Source: Echiichthys vipera (Eukaryota > Chordata > Actinopteri > Perciformes > Trachinidae). From it: DNA of 64,000 nt. How positions within the stretch are numbered: position 1 is the stretch's first letter; each line of letters opens with the position of its first letter. Position numbers and translations under genes: made by a program. Below are positions 12,864 to 26,179 of the stretch, piece by piece. Under the pieces are notes generated by a model that was not told the origin of the DNA, did not search any database, and worked only from the letters and a program-made list of their open reading frames with translations. The stretch covers positions 2,628,302 to 2,692,301 of the forward strand of contig OY829663.1 of NCBI GenBank assembly GCA_963691815.1. The letters are read 5' to 3'.

Positions 12864-13195
12864 TATTCATTCATTCATTCATTCATTCATCTTCAACCCC
12901 TTGTCCCTGTCGGGGTCTGACATCGGGCGTGAGGCGGGGTCCACCCTGGACAGGACGCCAGTCTATCACAGGACACATAGAGACGAACAGAGACAGACAA
13001 CCATTCACACCTACGGGTGATTTAGAGCCATCAATGAACCGAACACCTGCACGTCTTTGGACTGTGGGAGGAAACCGGAGAACCCGGAGAAAACCCACGC
13101 AGACACGGGGACAACATGCAAACTCCACACAGAAGGGGCCCAGCCGGGATTCAAACCAGGAACCCTCTTGTTGTGAGGCGACAGTGCTGACCACA
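12864..13195 (-). mobile_element. SINE family A, copy 4
   Basis: A nearly full-length copy on the - strand, with the ATTC-repeat tail at 12864-12890 and the B box (as gattcaaacc on the + strand) at about 13149-13158. About 20 bp next to the tail (the gctggagccgatcccagct segment of the other copies) is missing. Confidence 0.9.
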
Positions 13196-13230
13196 GATAA
13201 TGAGTTAAAACAATGGGGATTGAACCACGA

Positions 13231-13449
13231 ATGAAAGCACTTGTTGCCTTTTTGCTGATTATTCCAGTATCTCTGTCCGTGGAGACGTTCCCTCTCTAGA
13301 TGTAAATGTGCCTCCATGTGAGTGACGCTGCTGACAGCAGCTGACACCAGATCTACATCTACATACATCAAAATTTACATCTAGAGAGGGAACGTCTCCA
13401 CAGACAGAGATACTGGAATAATCAGCAAAAAGGAAACGAGCGCTTTCAT
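13231..13449. repeat. Long hairpin, 77-bp arms
   Basis: 13231-13307 and 13373-13449 are near-perfect reverse complements, separated by a 65-base loop. The inner parts (attccagtatctctgtcc...ctctctagatgtaaat) pair with very few mismatches; the outermost part pairs less well. No copy was noticed elsewhere in the window. It may be a short foldback transposon or, if transcribed, a long double-stranded RNA hairpin. Confidence 0.85.
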
Positions 13450-13517
13450 TAGTGGGTCACATGATCAATCACCATTGTTTTCCTTAAAGACTCTACATGG
13501 GTTTTTTGAGTATTTCT

Positions 13518-13574
13518 TCGGGGCAGCTGTGGCTCAGGAGGCTTCGATCCTCAGCTCCTCAGAGTGTCCTTGGG

Positions 13575-13619
<45 letters not shown>
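13518..13619 (+). repeat. SINE-like fragment plus (TG)22 microsatellite
   Basis: 13518-13575 reads ggggcagctgtggctcag...agtgtccttgggc, like the head and mid-part of the SINE at 55270. It then passes directly into a (GT)n run at 13576-13619. The rest of the SINE is not seen. Confidence 0.6.
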
Positions 13620-13623
<4 letters not shown>

Positions 13624-15607
13624 AGAGCGCCCCTCTCTATTTAAACCAGAAAAATAATCACCAGAATAATTAATAATGAAAATAGACAGATACTCAGAAA
13701 TCTACCTTCCAGAACCTTTTTGGCTCGTTTTCTGTTTTGGAACAAAATCTCTCTTTTCCGCGGACATTTCAGGACGCTCCGCATCCCGTCTTCCTCCCCG
13801 CTCGTTCTCAAGAAGCATAAACAAATGAAAAACCGTATTTTTATTTGCATGGCGATGAAGCGCCTCTTATTGGGTCTCTTTTGACTTTGCTGTTCAGGAG
13901 ATGTGAGCGTTGTGGGGCGGATGCTACGTTCAGAGTCCAGCCAACAAAGTCTGCTGAAGGACACGAGTATCTGCAAAGGTGACCTAGATACAAGTGCTGA
14001 CAAACTGAGTGCACCTGGACGGCCCAGGCCAGTTAACACGTTGACCCAAACCTCTGATGTGCGGATGCATCGTACCCTATCGGCGTGCCACAAGCTAACA
14101 GCCCCGCTCCCCTGCAGAGGGAGGCCGGACTCTGCATAGTTTCCACTCACTTGTTCACTTACACTTACACAAATAATTAAAGGGCATGTTTTTAAGGGGC
14201 TCCGGAGTGGTCCTGATGTCTCCTCGCCGGAGCCTGCTGTCTGATCTCAGCTGGGCTCTAATCAGAGGGACCACCGAGTCGGGTCACTGTTAAAGGAACA
14301 AACAGTGCCGACCCCGCTGCGAGGGAGGCCACTAGTTTGGATCGGACCCTTTCGAGGGATAAAGGTATTAAATTCCAAGAGTTTATGAGCAGGAGAACTT
14401 TGTCAGATAGTGTTTAAGGATGATGGGAAAGTAATTTCCTTTGTTTTCATTCAGAACTTCTTTTGAATTGTGATCACAGGGCGAAGTGTTTACAAAGTGC
14501 TGTTATGTCTTAGCTGCATAACGTGCAGATGTCACAGCGGAGGGAGGGTTCGTCTGCGGAGCATCATGGCCTAGTTTAAAAACCAATTATACCGCAGATC
14601 ACTGACTCCCTCACAAATACCTGCACCCATTGGGAACACATTAGGAAGCAATGTGTTCATTCTTTCCGAACAGGGGTGATGCACTCGTCTGGTATGGACG
14701 CTTGTGTTTGGTGGGCGGCCTCGGCCAAACCCTTTTTTTTTTTAGAGGGGAGAGAAAAGAGAGCTCTGCTACTAGTTAGCATACATCTGTAGCTCCGGTG
14801 GACAAGAGCCGGACCTCAGAGGCCACAGATAAAATGTTGAAAAATGAAATACAGCAGCCACTCACACAGAAACTCACGCACACACGCACATCCGAGGCGT
14901 GCAGACGTGCAGCGGAGAGGCCAGCGAGCCGCTCGGCATCCGTTTGCGTGTCTGCTTTCTCCTACTTTTCATAAACTTGTGCGAGCGAGCCAAGGCGCGT
15001 TGCTGCCATGTGTGCTCCCTCCATGCCACACATAAGTGAGGGGAGATAACAGCAGCTGGGAGGCCACGCAACTGCGTCTGAGTCACCCGAGTGTTTAACT
15101 CTAATGCTAACCTGTTTCATTCTCAGTGTGTTTACACGTGCTCCTACTGACAGACGGCTTCAGACTTGCTAATTGAATTTCATTCTCCGGTTCAGCACAT
15201 GGGTAAAGGCTGCTACTTTACCCGCAAATATTTTTCCGTCTCCCCCGACCGTCTGGTTTGCACTTTCTCTCACGTCAAAGGACAAACACGAGAGGCGTCA
15301 TCGCTCCTGAACGTGTCGTGTTGTCGCCCTTTGTCGTCGTCTCACCTCGTTGGCGTATGAGTGCACGTCTTTATACGAGCGCGGCTTTGATCTGCGAGCT
15401 CCCTTTAGGATCCTTTATATAACTGAAGCTCCCCAGAGAGCCGCGCAGATGGACAACTTACAGATGTCCTAATGTCACAGCACTTTCATGAACCGTGCAA
15501 ACACATCGGGCTCCTCCGCTGTGCACTACCACACACCGTATGACCACACAACCAGGCGCTGCAGTGGGAAATGCTGATCAAATCCAGATGATCTCTCTCT
15601 CTCTCTT

Positions 15608-15646
<39 letters not shown>

Positions 15647-16031
15647 CACTAACACTTACACATGCACGCTCTCACACTGATTTGTCACAATGTACAGTTA
15701 TGTTTCCATTTTCCCCATATGTAGATCTCTGTGGTGCAGCCACATTATCAAATATTTTTATCAGTCTTATTGGAATTCCAGTCGAGTTGCATGAAATGTT
15801 TGGAGCACGATATTTACTTTTTCCCACCATGTTGACTGCTCAGACTCGATGTCGATTCAACGTAGAATTGCAAAACATTAACCGGTGTTTTTCCTTTTTT
15901 TATTTCTCCCTGCAACTGCAACGTCTTGGCCTGGGTGGAAAGTGTTTAAAACTGCCTGCTGGGAGCTCGTTAGCCATAGACACTAATTACATGGTAGACA
16001 GCATGTTAAAAGCCCTTACAACTCCTGTTAA

Positions 16032-16062
<31 letters not shown>

Positions 16063-18903
16063 CACTAAAATGAAGAGACCGCACTCTGGTGGAGCCAAAC
16101 TCTGCTTCAGCGGCTTGTGTCTTGTTCGACATCCATCCGATTGATTACGAGAGGCGTTTTAAAAGAGGTAAAGTCCGACCTCGTCGCTGACGGCAGGATG
16201 TTCGACTGCGATCTGTTTCAGCAGCTGGAGCTCCATTTTGATTGGCAAGAGGTTTGTTTTCCTCTTTTATTGTGAACAGGCTTATTTTAGCGGAGAGAAT
16301 CTCTCATGAAAGAGAAATTAGCCGCTCAGGTTTCTTTAAATGAATCGAATTTTGTGGAATAAATTGAAAACCACAAGTTGAACCAGGGAATGTGAGGGAC
16401 ACGGGAAAAGCAGAAATATCCTGTTCATCCTGTAGGACGACAACAAAGCACCCGAACATGGAGTCAGAGGAGAGCGTGCTCTGACTCCGGTGATGGACAG
16501 GTCTGCCTGCAGCTTCGGCTCCCAGATGTCTCACCTGTGCTCGTCTTCGCCAGGTCCCAACACATGTGCAGCATCTCAGGCGTCGCTCTGCAGCGGTCGG
16601 TGCGGAGACGATGTTTTCACAGCTGTCCTTGACTGCGTGCACTCGCAACCTCACACGCACACACACTTTCTCACACACAGTCTGAGCTTCCTGCCAAAGT
16701 TTCCCAGAATACACAGCAGAGAGCGGAACTCCAGGGATGAAGGAAAGTAGATTATAAACCTCCACCTGCAGACGCAGGAGTGGAGACAAGAGAGCAATTC
16801 CACTGGGTTTGATTAAGTTTCAGCGTTGGCAGTAAACCATCGCAACGTCACATGTTACTGTGACGATTCAGCGGCTACATTAGAGCGTCAGGGGCGCGGG
16901 AAGTGGCTGCACGAGACGAGGAAGATATCTGATTATTGTGACTTTTATTGCAGCATTAGAGGGAATGATCATTCCTGCATCTTTATTCAAATGTTCTGTA
17001 TTGAAAGCTACAGCACTAGTCCAAACTTGCATTCACAACATTGGGTTGTGAAAGAAAAGGAGCTTTTTCCATCTGTGCATCGTCCTAAGGTGTAATTTGT
17101 CATTTCTTGTATTTAAAACCTGATGAAGGAACCTTATTTATTTATTTATTTATTTATTAATAAATATATACACAATTGATGTCTGCGCATTTTACCCACT
17201 TTGACGTTGACACGTCACGCAGCTGTTAACTACCATCTACCCAGATTCATGGCGTTTGGAGAGAGGGCTACAAATAAGGATCAGACTCTCCTCCAAAACA
17301 GTCATGGTTTCATGCAAGACAGTCACTGCATGAAATGGGAATGATCTTTACATTAAAAGTTACAAAACGTTTAACGTTTGCGCCCCAACTCCGACATTGG
17401 AAAGGTGTTGGAGGAGGAGTGGGTAGACTGAGCCCTGAAGCCCAGTTCATACCAAAGATCTGCACTGAAACTAAACCATTTTAAGAACGTTGCAGGAAAA
17501 GTTGCAGCGTTGAAATGAATCTTCTCATCTCGACTCAAGTCGGTTGACTGTGTCGCCTGCGGATTGGTCACGCACGTCACCCGTTTCAGCAGCCAATCAC
17601 CTCGAAGCAAAGTCCGCTGGTCAAGTCAGTTACAAACAATCAGCTGGTTGAAATGTCAGGTAGCAAAAATGTCACTTTTACCATCTTCAGTCATATTTTA
17701 AGATGCTACAAACGGTATCTGGCTACAGCTAGCTTGTTGCATCGATGTAAACTGGCAGGTTGAGAGTGCTGCAGCAAGTTTCAACTCGTCTCGCTGCGAA
17801 CCTTTGGCGTTGGAGCAGCTCTGACTTCACTGAAAACCTTGTTGTTATTATTCTGAACAGTTAAGTAATCACAGTCTTTGTCCTTCACATTCTGGGCTGC
17901 GAAATGGATTCAGCCAATGAGATGTAAACAACACCTGACCTACTGAAGACAAGAAGGTCTGTCGGTGGTGCAAAGTGTTGACCTGTTTGTGTGAAGTCCC
18001 AGTACAACCACATTCCAGGGAGCGGCCTGGTTTAACTTTGGACATTTATAAGCAATCTGATTGGGAACAGAATGCAAACGGATGAGGGACATTGTATCCT
18101 GCAGTGCACGTCGTATTTGTCACAGTGTTATTTCATGCTCCTGACTGGAATAATCCTGGAGAAGTCTTTGATGTCTTGACCCTGCGTTTCCCTGGACTGT
18201 TATGGCTTGGGTGGCCAAAGCCACTCTGCGGGGAAAGTCTCCGCGTAAACACACTGAATCACAACCACACATCGAACTATTAAGAAGTCCTCAAGCGCAT
18301 CTTGAAAATACTTTGGAAAGGCCCTCTTTCATGTCACTCTGGGAAGTGATAAGGAGATCCGCGCTGTGACATTCACGGCCTCTGCTTCCACCCTAAACCG
18401 TGAAATCAAGAGCATGTTTTTCAGCTGAAAGCCTGCCATCACCTACGCTCTCGGTGGGTTTCGTCCATGTGTGAGTGGGTGTGTGGTGTCCACTGTGTAC
18501 CGTGTGCAGGAATAGCTCTGGAATTCAAGCCTCACTCGCTGGAATGTGGCTTCAATTAGGTCCATCTGACTTAGTCCACAACGCTGAATGAGTCAGGAGC
18601 GTTCGGCCTTCTCACAACTATTGTTTTGGCCCCAAATTCTTTCCGTTGTGTTCAGTGTTGAGTGCGGCAGTCAGTGAACCTGCAAAAATGACATCTCACA
18701 ATGAGGGCTTGTCCCACCAGAGGAGCTCTTTGTCTGTGATTCAGGTGCAGGACTCCACAGAGCTGGGTCTGTCCGACGTTCCTGCCTGTTATAGGGAAGG
18801 TCTTCGTTGCCACCGTACTCTACGGGGGACTCTTGAACGGGGACTAAAAGAATTATTATTAAAAATATTACTAAAAGAAGAAATATTCATTCAGACTAAA
18901 GAG
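13620..18903. other. Gene-free stretch with simple repeats
   Basis: Holds a CT run (15592-15643), a CA run (16031-16065) and a (TTTA)n run (17135-17160). The longest open frame (13641-14150, -) shows no domain, signal peptide or plausible homologue, and its C-terminus is an AT-rich hydrophobic translation. No transposon shared with the rest of the window was recognised. Confidence 0.5.
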
Positions 18904-19260
18904 GGCGACACGGTGTGATGGTGGTTAGCACCGTTGCCTCACAGCGAGAGGGTTCCTGGTTTGAATCCCTGCTGGGTCCCTTCTGTGTGGAGTTTGCGTG
19001 TTGTCCCCGTGTCTGCGTGGGTTTTCTCCGGGTTCTCCGGTTTCCTCCCACAGTCCAAAGACGTGCAGGTGTTCGGTTCATTGATGACTCTAAATCAGCC
19101 GTAGGTGTGAATGGTTGTCTGTCTCTGTTCGTCTCTATGTGTCCTGTGATAGACTGGCGTCCTGTCCAGGGTGGACCCCGCCTCACGCCCGATGTCAGCT
19201 GGGATCGGCTCCAGCCCCCCGTGACCCCGACAGGGACAAGAGGCTGAAGATGAATTAATG
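18904..19260 (+). mobile_element. SINE family A, copy 5 (most complete)
   Basis: Full-length reference copy: head ggcgacacggtgtgatggtg with an A-box-like ggtggttagcacc, a B-box-like ggtttgaatccc, the core ttgtccccgtgtctgcgtgg, the 3' part gatgtcagctgggatcggct, and tail gatgaattaatg. Confidence 0.92.
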
Positions 19261-19936
19261 AACTACTACTTTCATTCTGTACCCCTCAAGACGCATTATT
19301 TAAAAAAAGATATATAGCTTTTAATAAAGATTCAACCTTTAAGAGAAAGTGTCCGTAAGATGAAAGTGTTGCTGGGGTACTTTCCTACCAGGAAACATCT
19401 GAGAGGAGTTTACAGTTCTGAACATGACTGGTCAACCGCAGACCTTGAGTCACTGGGATCAACATTAAGATTTGCTATTTCTTTTTTAAGGTTTCTGACT
19501 TTTAAACAGAAGTTATGTTGCCAGCATAACACATTCCTCAAAACACACTTGTGGTTATTGCTTTGTATATGAACCCATTCACCAGCGCAGTTGTTGCATC
19601 AACATAGCCGCCTTCATACGGCCCAGGGTCAACATGTGTTGACTTTGCAGAAGAGCAACTGTTGTGTTACATTTGATTTATGGATTGGCACATCCCAGCT
19701 ACTGTACCTTGATGGTTTGTTCTGCAGTCACGGTGATGTGTGTTCAACACATTCAAGATGAGAAACAACTGAAACTGAAATGTGTTTTGAGGTTCTGTAG
19801 TTAACAAGAAGTAAACACACTCCAAACATGTCCAGTCTCTGCAGTGAAGGCTTCTACTTTTCAAACTCGCCGGGCTGCGTCTTCATTACGACTTATACAC
19901 CCTCTGTAAATGATGTCTGCTGTTGTGCCCTTTATT
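19261..19936. other. Intergenic, nothing recognised
   Basis: No exon, RNA gene or shared repeat recognised. Confidence 0.5.
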
Positions 19937-19939
19937 CTA

Positions 19940-20288
19940 GGGCGCACTCCCACTGTGCGTCCGTCCCGTGCCCCGTGCTTTAGGGTCCTTGTCCCCCCCT
20001 CCAGGCCCGTTTGTACTCACACTACCTGGGCCTCGGAGAATGCTTCTTGCTGCCTATACGTCATCACGCCGTAACACGTCACACGCATTGATGACGTCAT
20101 GGCGATGCGTGGCTTTGTTTCCAAATCTTTCCATGTGAAACGTGCTTTACAAAAGCCCACCTCTCCCAGACGGGCTGTGGACGGCCAGCTGGCCGCAGCT
20201 AGGCGCAGAGCGATTGCACTCACACTGGTCAAACGAACTAGGCTTTACCCGTTTTGGCCCGGTACGGAAGGACAGTGTGAGTGCGCCC
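19940..20288 (-). mobile_element. PIF-Harbinger-like MITE, copy 2 (internally deleted)
   Basis: Both terminal repeats are present (GGGCGCACTCCCACTG at the left; the reverse complement of GGGCGCACTCACACTG at the right). They are flanked by CTA at 19937-19939 and 20289-20291, a 3-bp target duplication of the PIF-Harbinger kind. The start and centre of the Myb-like frame are deleted, so this is a 349-bp MITE. It has the same orientation as copy 1. Confidence 0.88.
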
Positions 20289-20401
20289 CTAGAAACAGTC
20301 GACCAATCAGAGCTTTGCAAGCGGCATTGGGAATTGGTAAATCATTTGGGGGTCACCCCTATGTTCCCCAGTTGAAGCCTCTCCCTTCGCTGATTTAATT
20401 C

Positions 20402-20600
20402 AGCATTTTTCTAGGGTTAGAGGTCACGGTTAGGGTCGGGGTTAGGGGGTAGCGTTAGGGTCTACATAAGCACTGATTGTGGGCAAAATAACAGACCGGG
20501 GAACGTAGGACCCTTTCTGTGACAAGAAAAGGGTCCAATGTCCCCAGGTCACATACAAAGCGGGGAACATAGGACCCAGGTAACATGGTCACGCTCCCAT
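20402..20600. repeat. GGTTAG-rich segment and imperfect inverted repeat
   Basis: 20402-20462 carries several degenerate telomere-like GGTTAGGG words. It is followed by an imperfect inverted pair: ggaccctttctgtgac (about 20509-20524) and gacaagaaaagggtcc (about 20521-20536). It is not a true telomeric array. Confidence 0.5.
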
Positions 20601-22730
20601 TATCTTCCTACATAGCTAGCTAAGTAGCAGTGTTGGGTTTTATTACTTTTAAAATTAACTTGGAACATTACAACATAGATCACTGCAATTCAGAAGTAGA
20701 TTGTTACGTTACACATAGCTACCTATAGATAAAAGTAACATGTTAGAGTAGTTGTTAGCTCATCAGACAGCAATGGTTTTAAAGCGTTAACAAGGTAAAT
20801 AAGCTAACGTTTTAGTTCAGTGGAAGAGTGATGAGTGACACGGGTGAATATATCTGCAATCGCTGGTTGCTGGTTGGCTGGATTTTCACACATCGCCCAG
20901 TTGAGACGTCAGTCACTACTGATGAGTCAGGGTAAGACAAAACAAGGCACCCCCCCCCCCCCAACAAGAAAACATAAACAGTCAGGAAAATGACCAAATG
21001 GCCTTAGCTCCAGTGTGCTGCCAAGCTCGGACCAGCTGAGAGGCCTGGGGCTTACGTTCTCGGTTTCTCCTTCATCGTCATCCTCCTAATATTGTTTCCT
21101 ATCGCAACCCGACAACCAAACCTCAATGAATTATGAAATTCATTTGCCAGAACAATGACCGGTCAAGTGCAGCGAGACATGAAGGAGTCCACTGACAGGA
21201 AAATGATCTAATCCACTTCCCTTCAGCGATGCCTCACAGGACAATATTTACCAATTTGTAGAATCGATACCCCTGGCACGAGACGACAAAGAAAGGAGAT
21301 TTGTCATCAAAAAATTACACTCCATTTACATTTCCTCCATCCGAACATCAACACTGTGTGACAGGCCAACGCTACGACCAGACTCTAATGGCAGCGGCCC
21401 CAGTGTGGATGTGGAGACCTCTGCATGAACCGCACTCTGGGCCTGTCTGCATGCAAAGACTTCTGTCTCTCACCTCAACATAATCCCACACAGCTGAATC
21501 CAGTCACCGAGAGACCTCTGATAACACCGAGCTAAAAATAATTCCAGAGGATTAAAAACTTGGCCGCTGTAAAAATCAAGATGCGTGAGTCGCTTTGGAC
21601 GTGTCATCAGCTGTCCATTTCTAATGTCTGCAATCACAACAGGCAGCGGTGTGAAGCCGACTTCGAGTGTGCACTTTCTGACCCTCCTTTCATGTCTCCT
21701 CTTGCCTTGTTTTCCATCATCCAATCTCACTTGATCTGAATAATTTCGGCACTTTTTCCTGTTTCCTGTTTGGATATCTGGCCCGCTGCGTTAACCACTC
21801 CAATTACTCAAAGAGTGTTGTTGGGAACGTATTGGAAAAGCTTCGGGGAGGATGAGAGGAATGGCTGATAGCATGACGGAGGTGCGTAAACGGATGATTC
21901 TGTTGTTGCCTGGGGAAAGTACAACAAACAAACCCGTGGAAAAAGATGTTGTTTACACTCACAGACGAGATCTTTTTCTCTTCTCTGTTGTTCAGAATAG
22001 CAGCAGAAGTGTTCTGTGACAAAAGGTGTTAAACCTTGGATTTCCTGGTAGAGAGAATATTTGGAAAGTGGACATGGAAAATGGGCTGATTTTTCCACTC
22101 GGCTATCACACCTGATTTATTTGAGATATTCCTGGAAGGTCCTGCCACTGCTGCTGTCTCTGCCTACCCACACGAAGGCCGGACTCCAGGCTCGCCAGGC
22201 GCCCTTAATCACACACACCACGCAAACATCTCTGAATGATCTGAGGCTGCACGGGTGTATTTCCAGATATTAATGTAACCACAAGAGGAAACAGTTATGA
22301 TTAAATATAATAATAAAATTTATAGAATGAGGGGCAAATTAGACCCAGCTGTAGTGTCAGTGGTGTAGTCCACAGACGGCTGTGTGGCAGTGTGTGTTCA
22401 GTGTGTGTTCAGTGTGTGTTCAGTGTGGTCAAGGGGGGGTCGAGTCTAAGGCTGCACAATAAATCATTGTTTTTAACGTCATCATGATACTAACTTGTGC
22501 AATTGGGAAAGACTGTGACGCATCTTGAAAGACGCTCCTGCGAGTAAGAGTTTGAGTAGAAAACGGAACTTTATAATGTTACTTTTATTCTTTTTCTCCT
22601 GTTCGGTTCAATTTCTTTAATGAACCAATGTTGCACTTAATTTCCTTTTTAAGGTTTTTAACCTCAAAAAAGCAATTCAGCAGAAAGGCAGAGATGTGTA
22701 AACTTCATTGTCAGTTGATTTATTGCAAAT
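20601..22730. other. Intergenic; C-tract at 20950-20962
   Basis: A 13-base C run at 20950-20962 and a three-copy 12-bp repeat (gtgtgtgttcag) at about 22388-22426. No exon recognised. Confidence 0.5.
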
Positions 22731-23266
22731 CGTCATGAACGGGACGGGGAATAACTCAGAGGAACGGGACCCAAATGCAGACACGGACACAGAGTAAGAT
22801 GTAAATGAGTGTTTAATCAAAAAAACTATAAACAAACGGTGTCCAGGGAGCGTGGGGGGTGAGGTCCAGGTGCAGGTGAAGAAATAACAACGAGGTGATC
22901 AGGGGAAAAACACGAACGGGTGGTAGATGAGCAGACGAGGATTCAGACAGGGAAGCAGGATCTCGGGAAAATAAAACAAAAGAAACAATTAACAACGAAC
23001 AAATAAACACAGATTGAGGACACACTCCCATTTAACTTATCCAATTAGCATAAGTTAAATGGGAGCCAACCAAGTAAGACACGGTACCACGTAAATGCGA
23101 AAACGGTCTGGCACTGGCTGCAGGTGTTGATGAGGGAAGTAGCCACAGCTGGGTGGAACCACGCCTACCAGCTCCTGACAAAGAAGCAGAGGGGAAAGAC
23201 ACATGTAGGGAGGCAAACCAACACAAAAGGAAGAGGGAAAGGCCTGACAGGACATGGATCCTGACA
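22731..23266. mobile_element. Dispersed element D, copy 1
   Basis: Shares ends and order of words with 46021-46550: gtcatgaacgg at the left, cccaatgcagacacggacac-like sequence near 22770, gatcacgggaaaaac-like near 22900, aaaaggaagag near 23225, and tcctgaca at the right. The short inverted ends TGTCATGA/TCCTGACA suggest a DNA transposon; the class is uncertain. It contains the small hairpin at 23025-23065. Confidence 0.65.
23025..23065. repeat. Perfect 16-bp hairpin inside element D
   Basis: The arms CTCCCATTTAACTTAT (23025-23040) and their exact reverse complement (23050-23065) flank a 9-base loop, CCAATTAGC. The second element D copy has no clear counterpart at this point. Confidence 0.85.
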
Positions 23267-26167
23267 TAAATAATATTGCTATCGTGATATTTAACAACGT
23301 AAACGCTTGCTGCATAGTTTCAGATTACTGTGAAGCCCAGTTTGGTGGTCAATATATCATGATTTAAGTAAGTTCGACCAGTGACCGAACCAATCAGCGT
23401 TGGTTTCTTTGGTGGATTGAAGTGAAACAGAAGAGACTGTTGAGTGTAAACAACATGGAGGCTTCCACGGATGAGATGAGCAGCTATGGAGCGAGCCGCT
23501 CACTAACTCTTTGTTCTCTGGATCCTTCTGTTGAATATGGACCGGGCTCCTGAAATTGGGCCTTTGATCCGTAAATTCACGTTAAACACAAAGGGAAAAT
23601 CTCCTTTACCCACATGTTGTTTCCTTTCTGAGCTTTGCCTCCACGCTGTTAGCACGTCACACGCTTCAGTCATCTGATTGGTTGGTTTGGCCCGTGTGTT
23701 GGTGACAGACAGATGGTTTATCCAATCAGAAACCAGGATTTTCACCCCTTCACCAAAAGATCTTTAAACCAGAGTTCAGATGGATCTGCTGAGACCATGA
23801 GAATCAACACATCTGGAGAAGTCAGGTTAATAGTTTTTAGATGCTCCAAACGATTAAGATGGAAACCAGTCAGAAACTTAAGCCGGATAATATCTAACGG
23901 ATCAGGTCCAGACATTGCCTGAATTGTATTTGGTTGAGTTGAGCAGTTGGGCAAGGAGCATGCAGGAGGCCGGACATGACGCAGATTTGACAGCATGCAT
24001 GGAGCCGGTTTGTAATTGCACCACAAAGAACAGAGTCTCTTGCCATTTCTCTAAGTTGTCTGATGGTATCGGCATCGGCCCTTCTCACTGTCGTTGGGGT
24101 CTTGGTGTAGACCCCTTTCCTTTGTGTGATCCGCATGATAGAAACATCAACTGCTTGCACGCTGTGAATTCTCACACTTAAAGTCTGTTTAATGTCCAGT
24201 CCAGCTGATTAGGACATTTGCGTTCCCACCTACAGCTCCTCCGGGTAAGGTCTTTGGCAAGTTTAGGGTTGCAGCGCTTGTGTGGCATAAAGGCCGTTTT
24301 TTCGTTTACTGGAAGTGGGTTTGTCATCATTTGTGTTGCACATTATAAATGCATAATTAGCTGCACGCTTTATTGTTACAGTAGGGAGGAGCTGGTCACT
24401 TTTCTTTGTTGGTTTCCCTTCAACACTCGCCAAGGAAGGAAACAGTTTGGTGGTATCAGATGGTTAGTCGTACCCTTTTGACTCCTTAGGAAATAAAAAG
24501 AAACTATGGGCATTGATTCCCAGGCATCTGATTGGTGCAACTCTGCACTGCACCCTGGGAAGTGGCAAGTGGTCCATTGTCCTGATAGATGAGTTGGTTC
24601 CTGAACAACATGACCTCATTCCCTCTCTGGGGAGGTGTCCCGAGCAGAAGCGTGATGTGTAATAATGGGCCTGTCCAGTGATCATAAATAACAGAATTTA
24701 ACACGTTCTTCAATGGGTTGTGCGGCTTTTCAGCTTCCTGTCGCTGCCTCTAGACAATGTGAGGACAAGTGGGAGGACACACAGATAATTCTGCTGCCTT
24801 TGCTTTTAAAGCACATCGATTGTGCCAATGTTGTCAATTAAAGCAGCGAATGAGGAGTCCGGCAGGCCCCACATGCAGCTTCACTGACGACGTGCTGAGT
24901 GGAAAGGGTTGGTGAGTGCTGTGTGTTCAGTGCAGAACATTATCACCTACGGCCCCAGGGACTGGGTCACTGACCTGCAGTGCCATCTCCCAGGGGTTAA
25001 ACCTTTTCAGCTGCATGTGCTGCTGAGGGCACGTGTTGGCAACGTAAGCACCTTTCAGACATGCTCTGGCACATTTACATATGAGCTTCATGTTTAGAGA
25101 AGAGTCACTTTTCAGTAATCTACAGTAGGACTTTTCCCCGCTCCAGTCAAAAACACATCATCTTCTTATTCCTACAGTTAGATGTTTGAGCTTCACAGCG
25201 CAGAATGATATCTGTGCACATGAGATCATCTCTGAACCCATCGGCTATCGGTCTCTCTCTCTCTACGTCGTCCTCAGACGAGCCAACCATCGTCGTCTCC
25301 AGTACGGTTCTCCATACATCTGGCCAGCTCGTTTGTGCTCTCTGCACTAGCGTCTTTCTTTAGTACGGTCTGACGGCGTTTTAGCCTCTGGAAACCACGG
25401 TATTCAGGCTTCCCGGTGTAGCCAGCAGATATCCAGGCAAAGACTTCCCTACTCTATCATTGTTTCCGCTGTGTTACCTGAACACCCGTGCTAGTGACGT
25501 CTGAACTCACGTGACGGGTTGCTGCCAATCACTGCAATGTATCATTTAAAGGAAGCATGCAACTTCTGGTATCGCCCCGTTGAGCCATACGCTCAACATG
25601 CTCTCCGTGCTGCAGGAGCCGACTGCCGCTGGGTCCGCTGCAGGGTCTTGATTGTGTCGTCTGCACCGAACTGGCCAGGTGTCAATGATGATGATAATTA
25701 TGATGTGATGATTGTGATGGCGAGCTACCCAAGAGCCTGGACTGAAATGTTGATCAGCGACCCCCCCAGTTTACTCTGCTCCTGCCGGGCCGGGTAAGAG
25801 GCTCCTTGGAGTCAACCAGAAACCCTTGCACCACGCACTTCAGCGCCACTACACCGAATGGCGTTGGAATTGAGAGAAGATGTCTTTCTAAACCCATAAC
25901 AGTAGAGGGTGTGTTCGGAAATCCTATATTTATTTCTAAGTTTTGGAATTTAGAGCAGTTTCTCCTGCAATCTCCTTGATAGAGAGACAAATTATGAAGA
26001 AGAGAAAAACGGGAAACGATTAAGGTATCAGTGAGTTTCAACTTAACTGTGAACTTAACTTTGGTGTAAATGGTTTTAAAATGCAGCGATAAACAAGAGT
26101 TTAACGTGTAGTTTATAGTTTTATAGTTTGTAGTGGATGAAACTGATGGAAATAACATACGAATAAA
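23267..26167. other. Gene-free stretch with possible decayed coding remnant
   Basis: On the - strand, 24713 to about 23890 shows several consecutive short open frames in different phases (24504-24713, about 24342-24179, 24175-23894) with protein-like composition, separated by stops. I could not assign a family. It may be a decayed transposon-encoded gene. The rest shows nothing recognisable. Confidence 0.35.
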
Positions 26168-26179
26168 ACTTTCTATCCA

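Noticed and set aside
13641..14150. 169-codon frame on the - strand
   Set aside because: No recognisable domain or signal peptide. The hydrophobic C-terminus comes from AT-rich sequence, and no relative is visible. Probably chance.
20402..20470. Interstitial telomere array
   Set aside because: The GGTTAG words are few and degenerate, not a TTAGGG tandem array.
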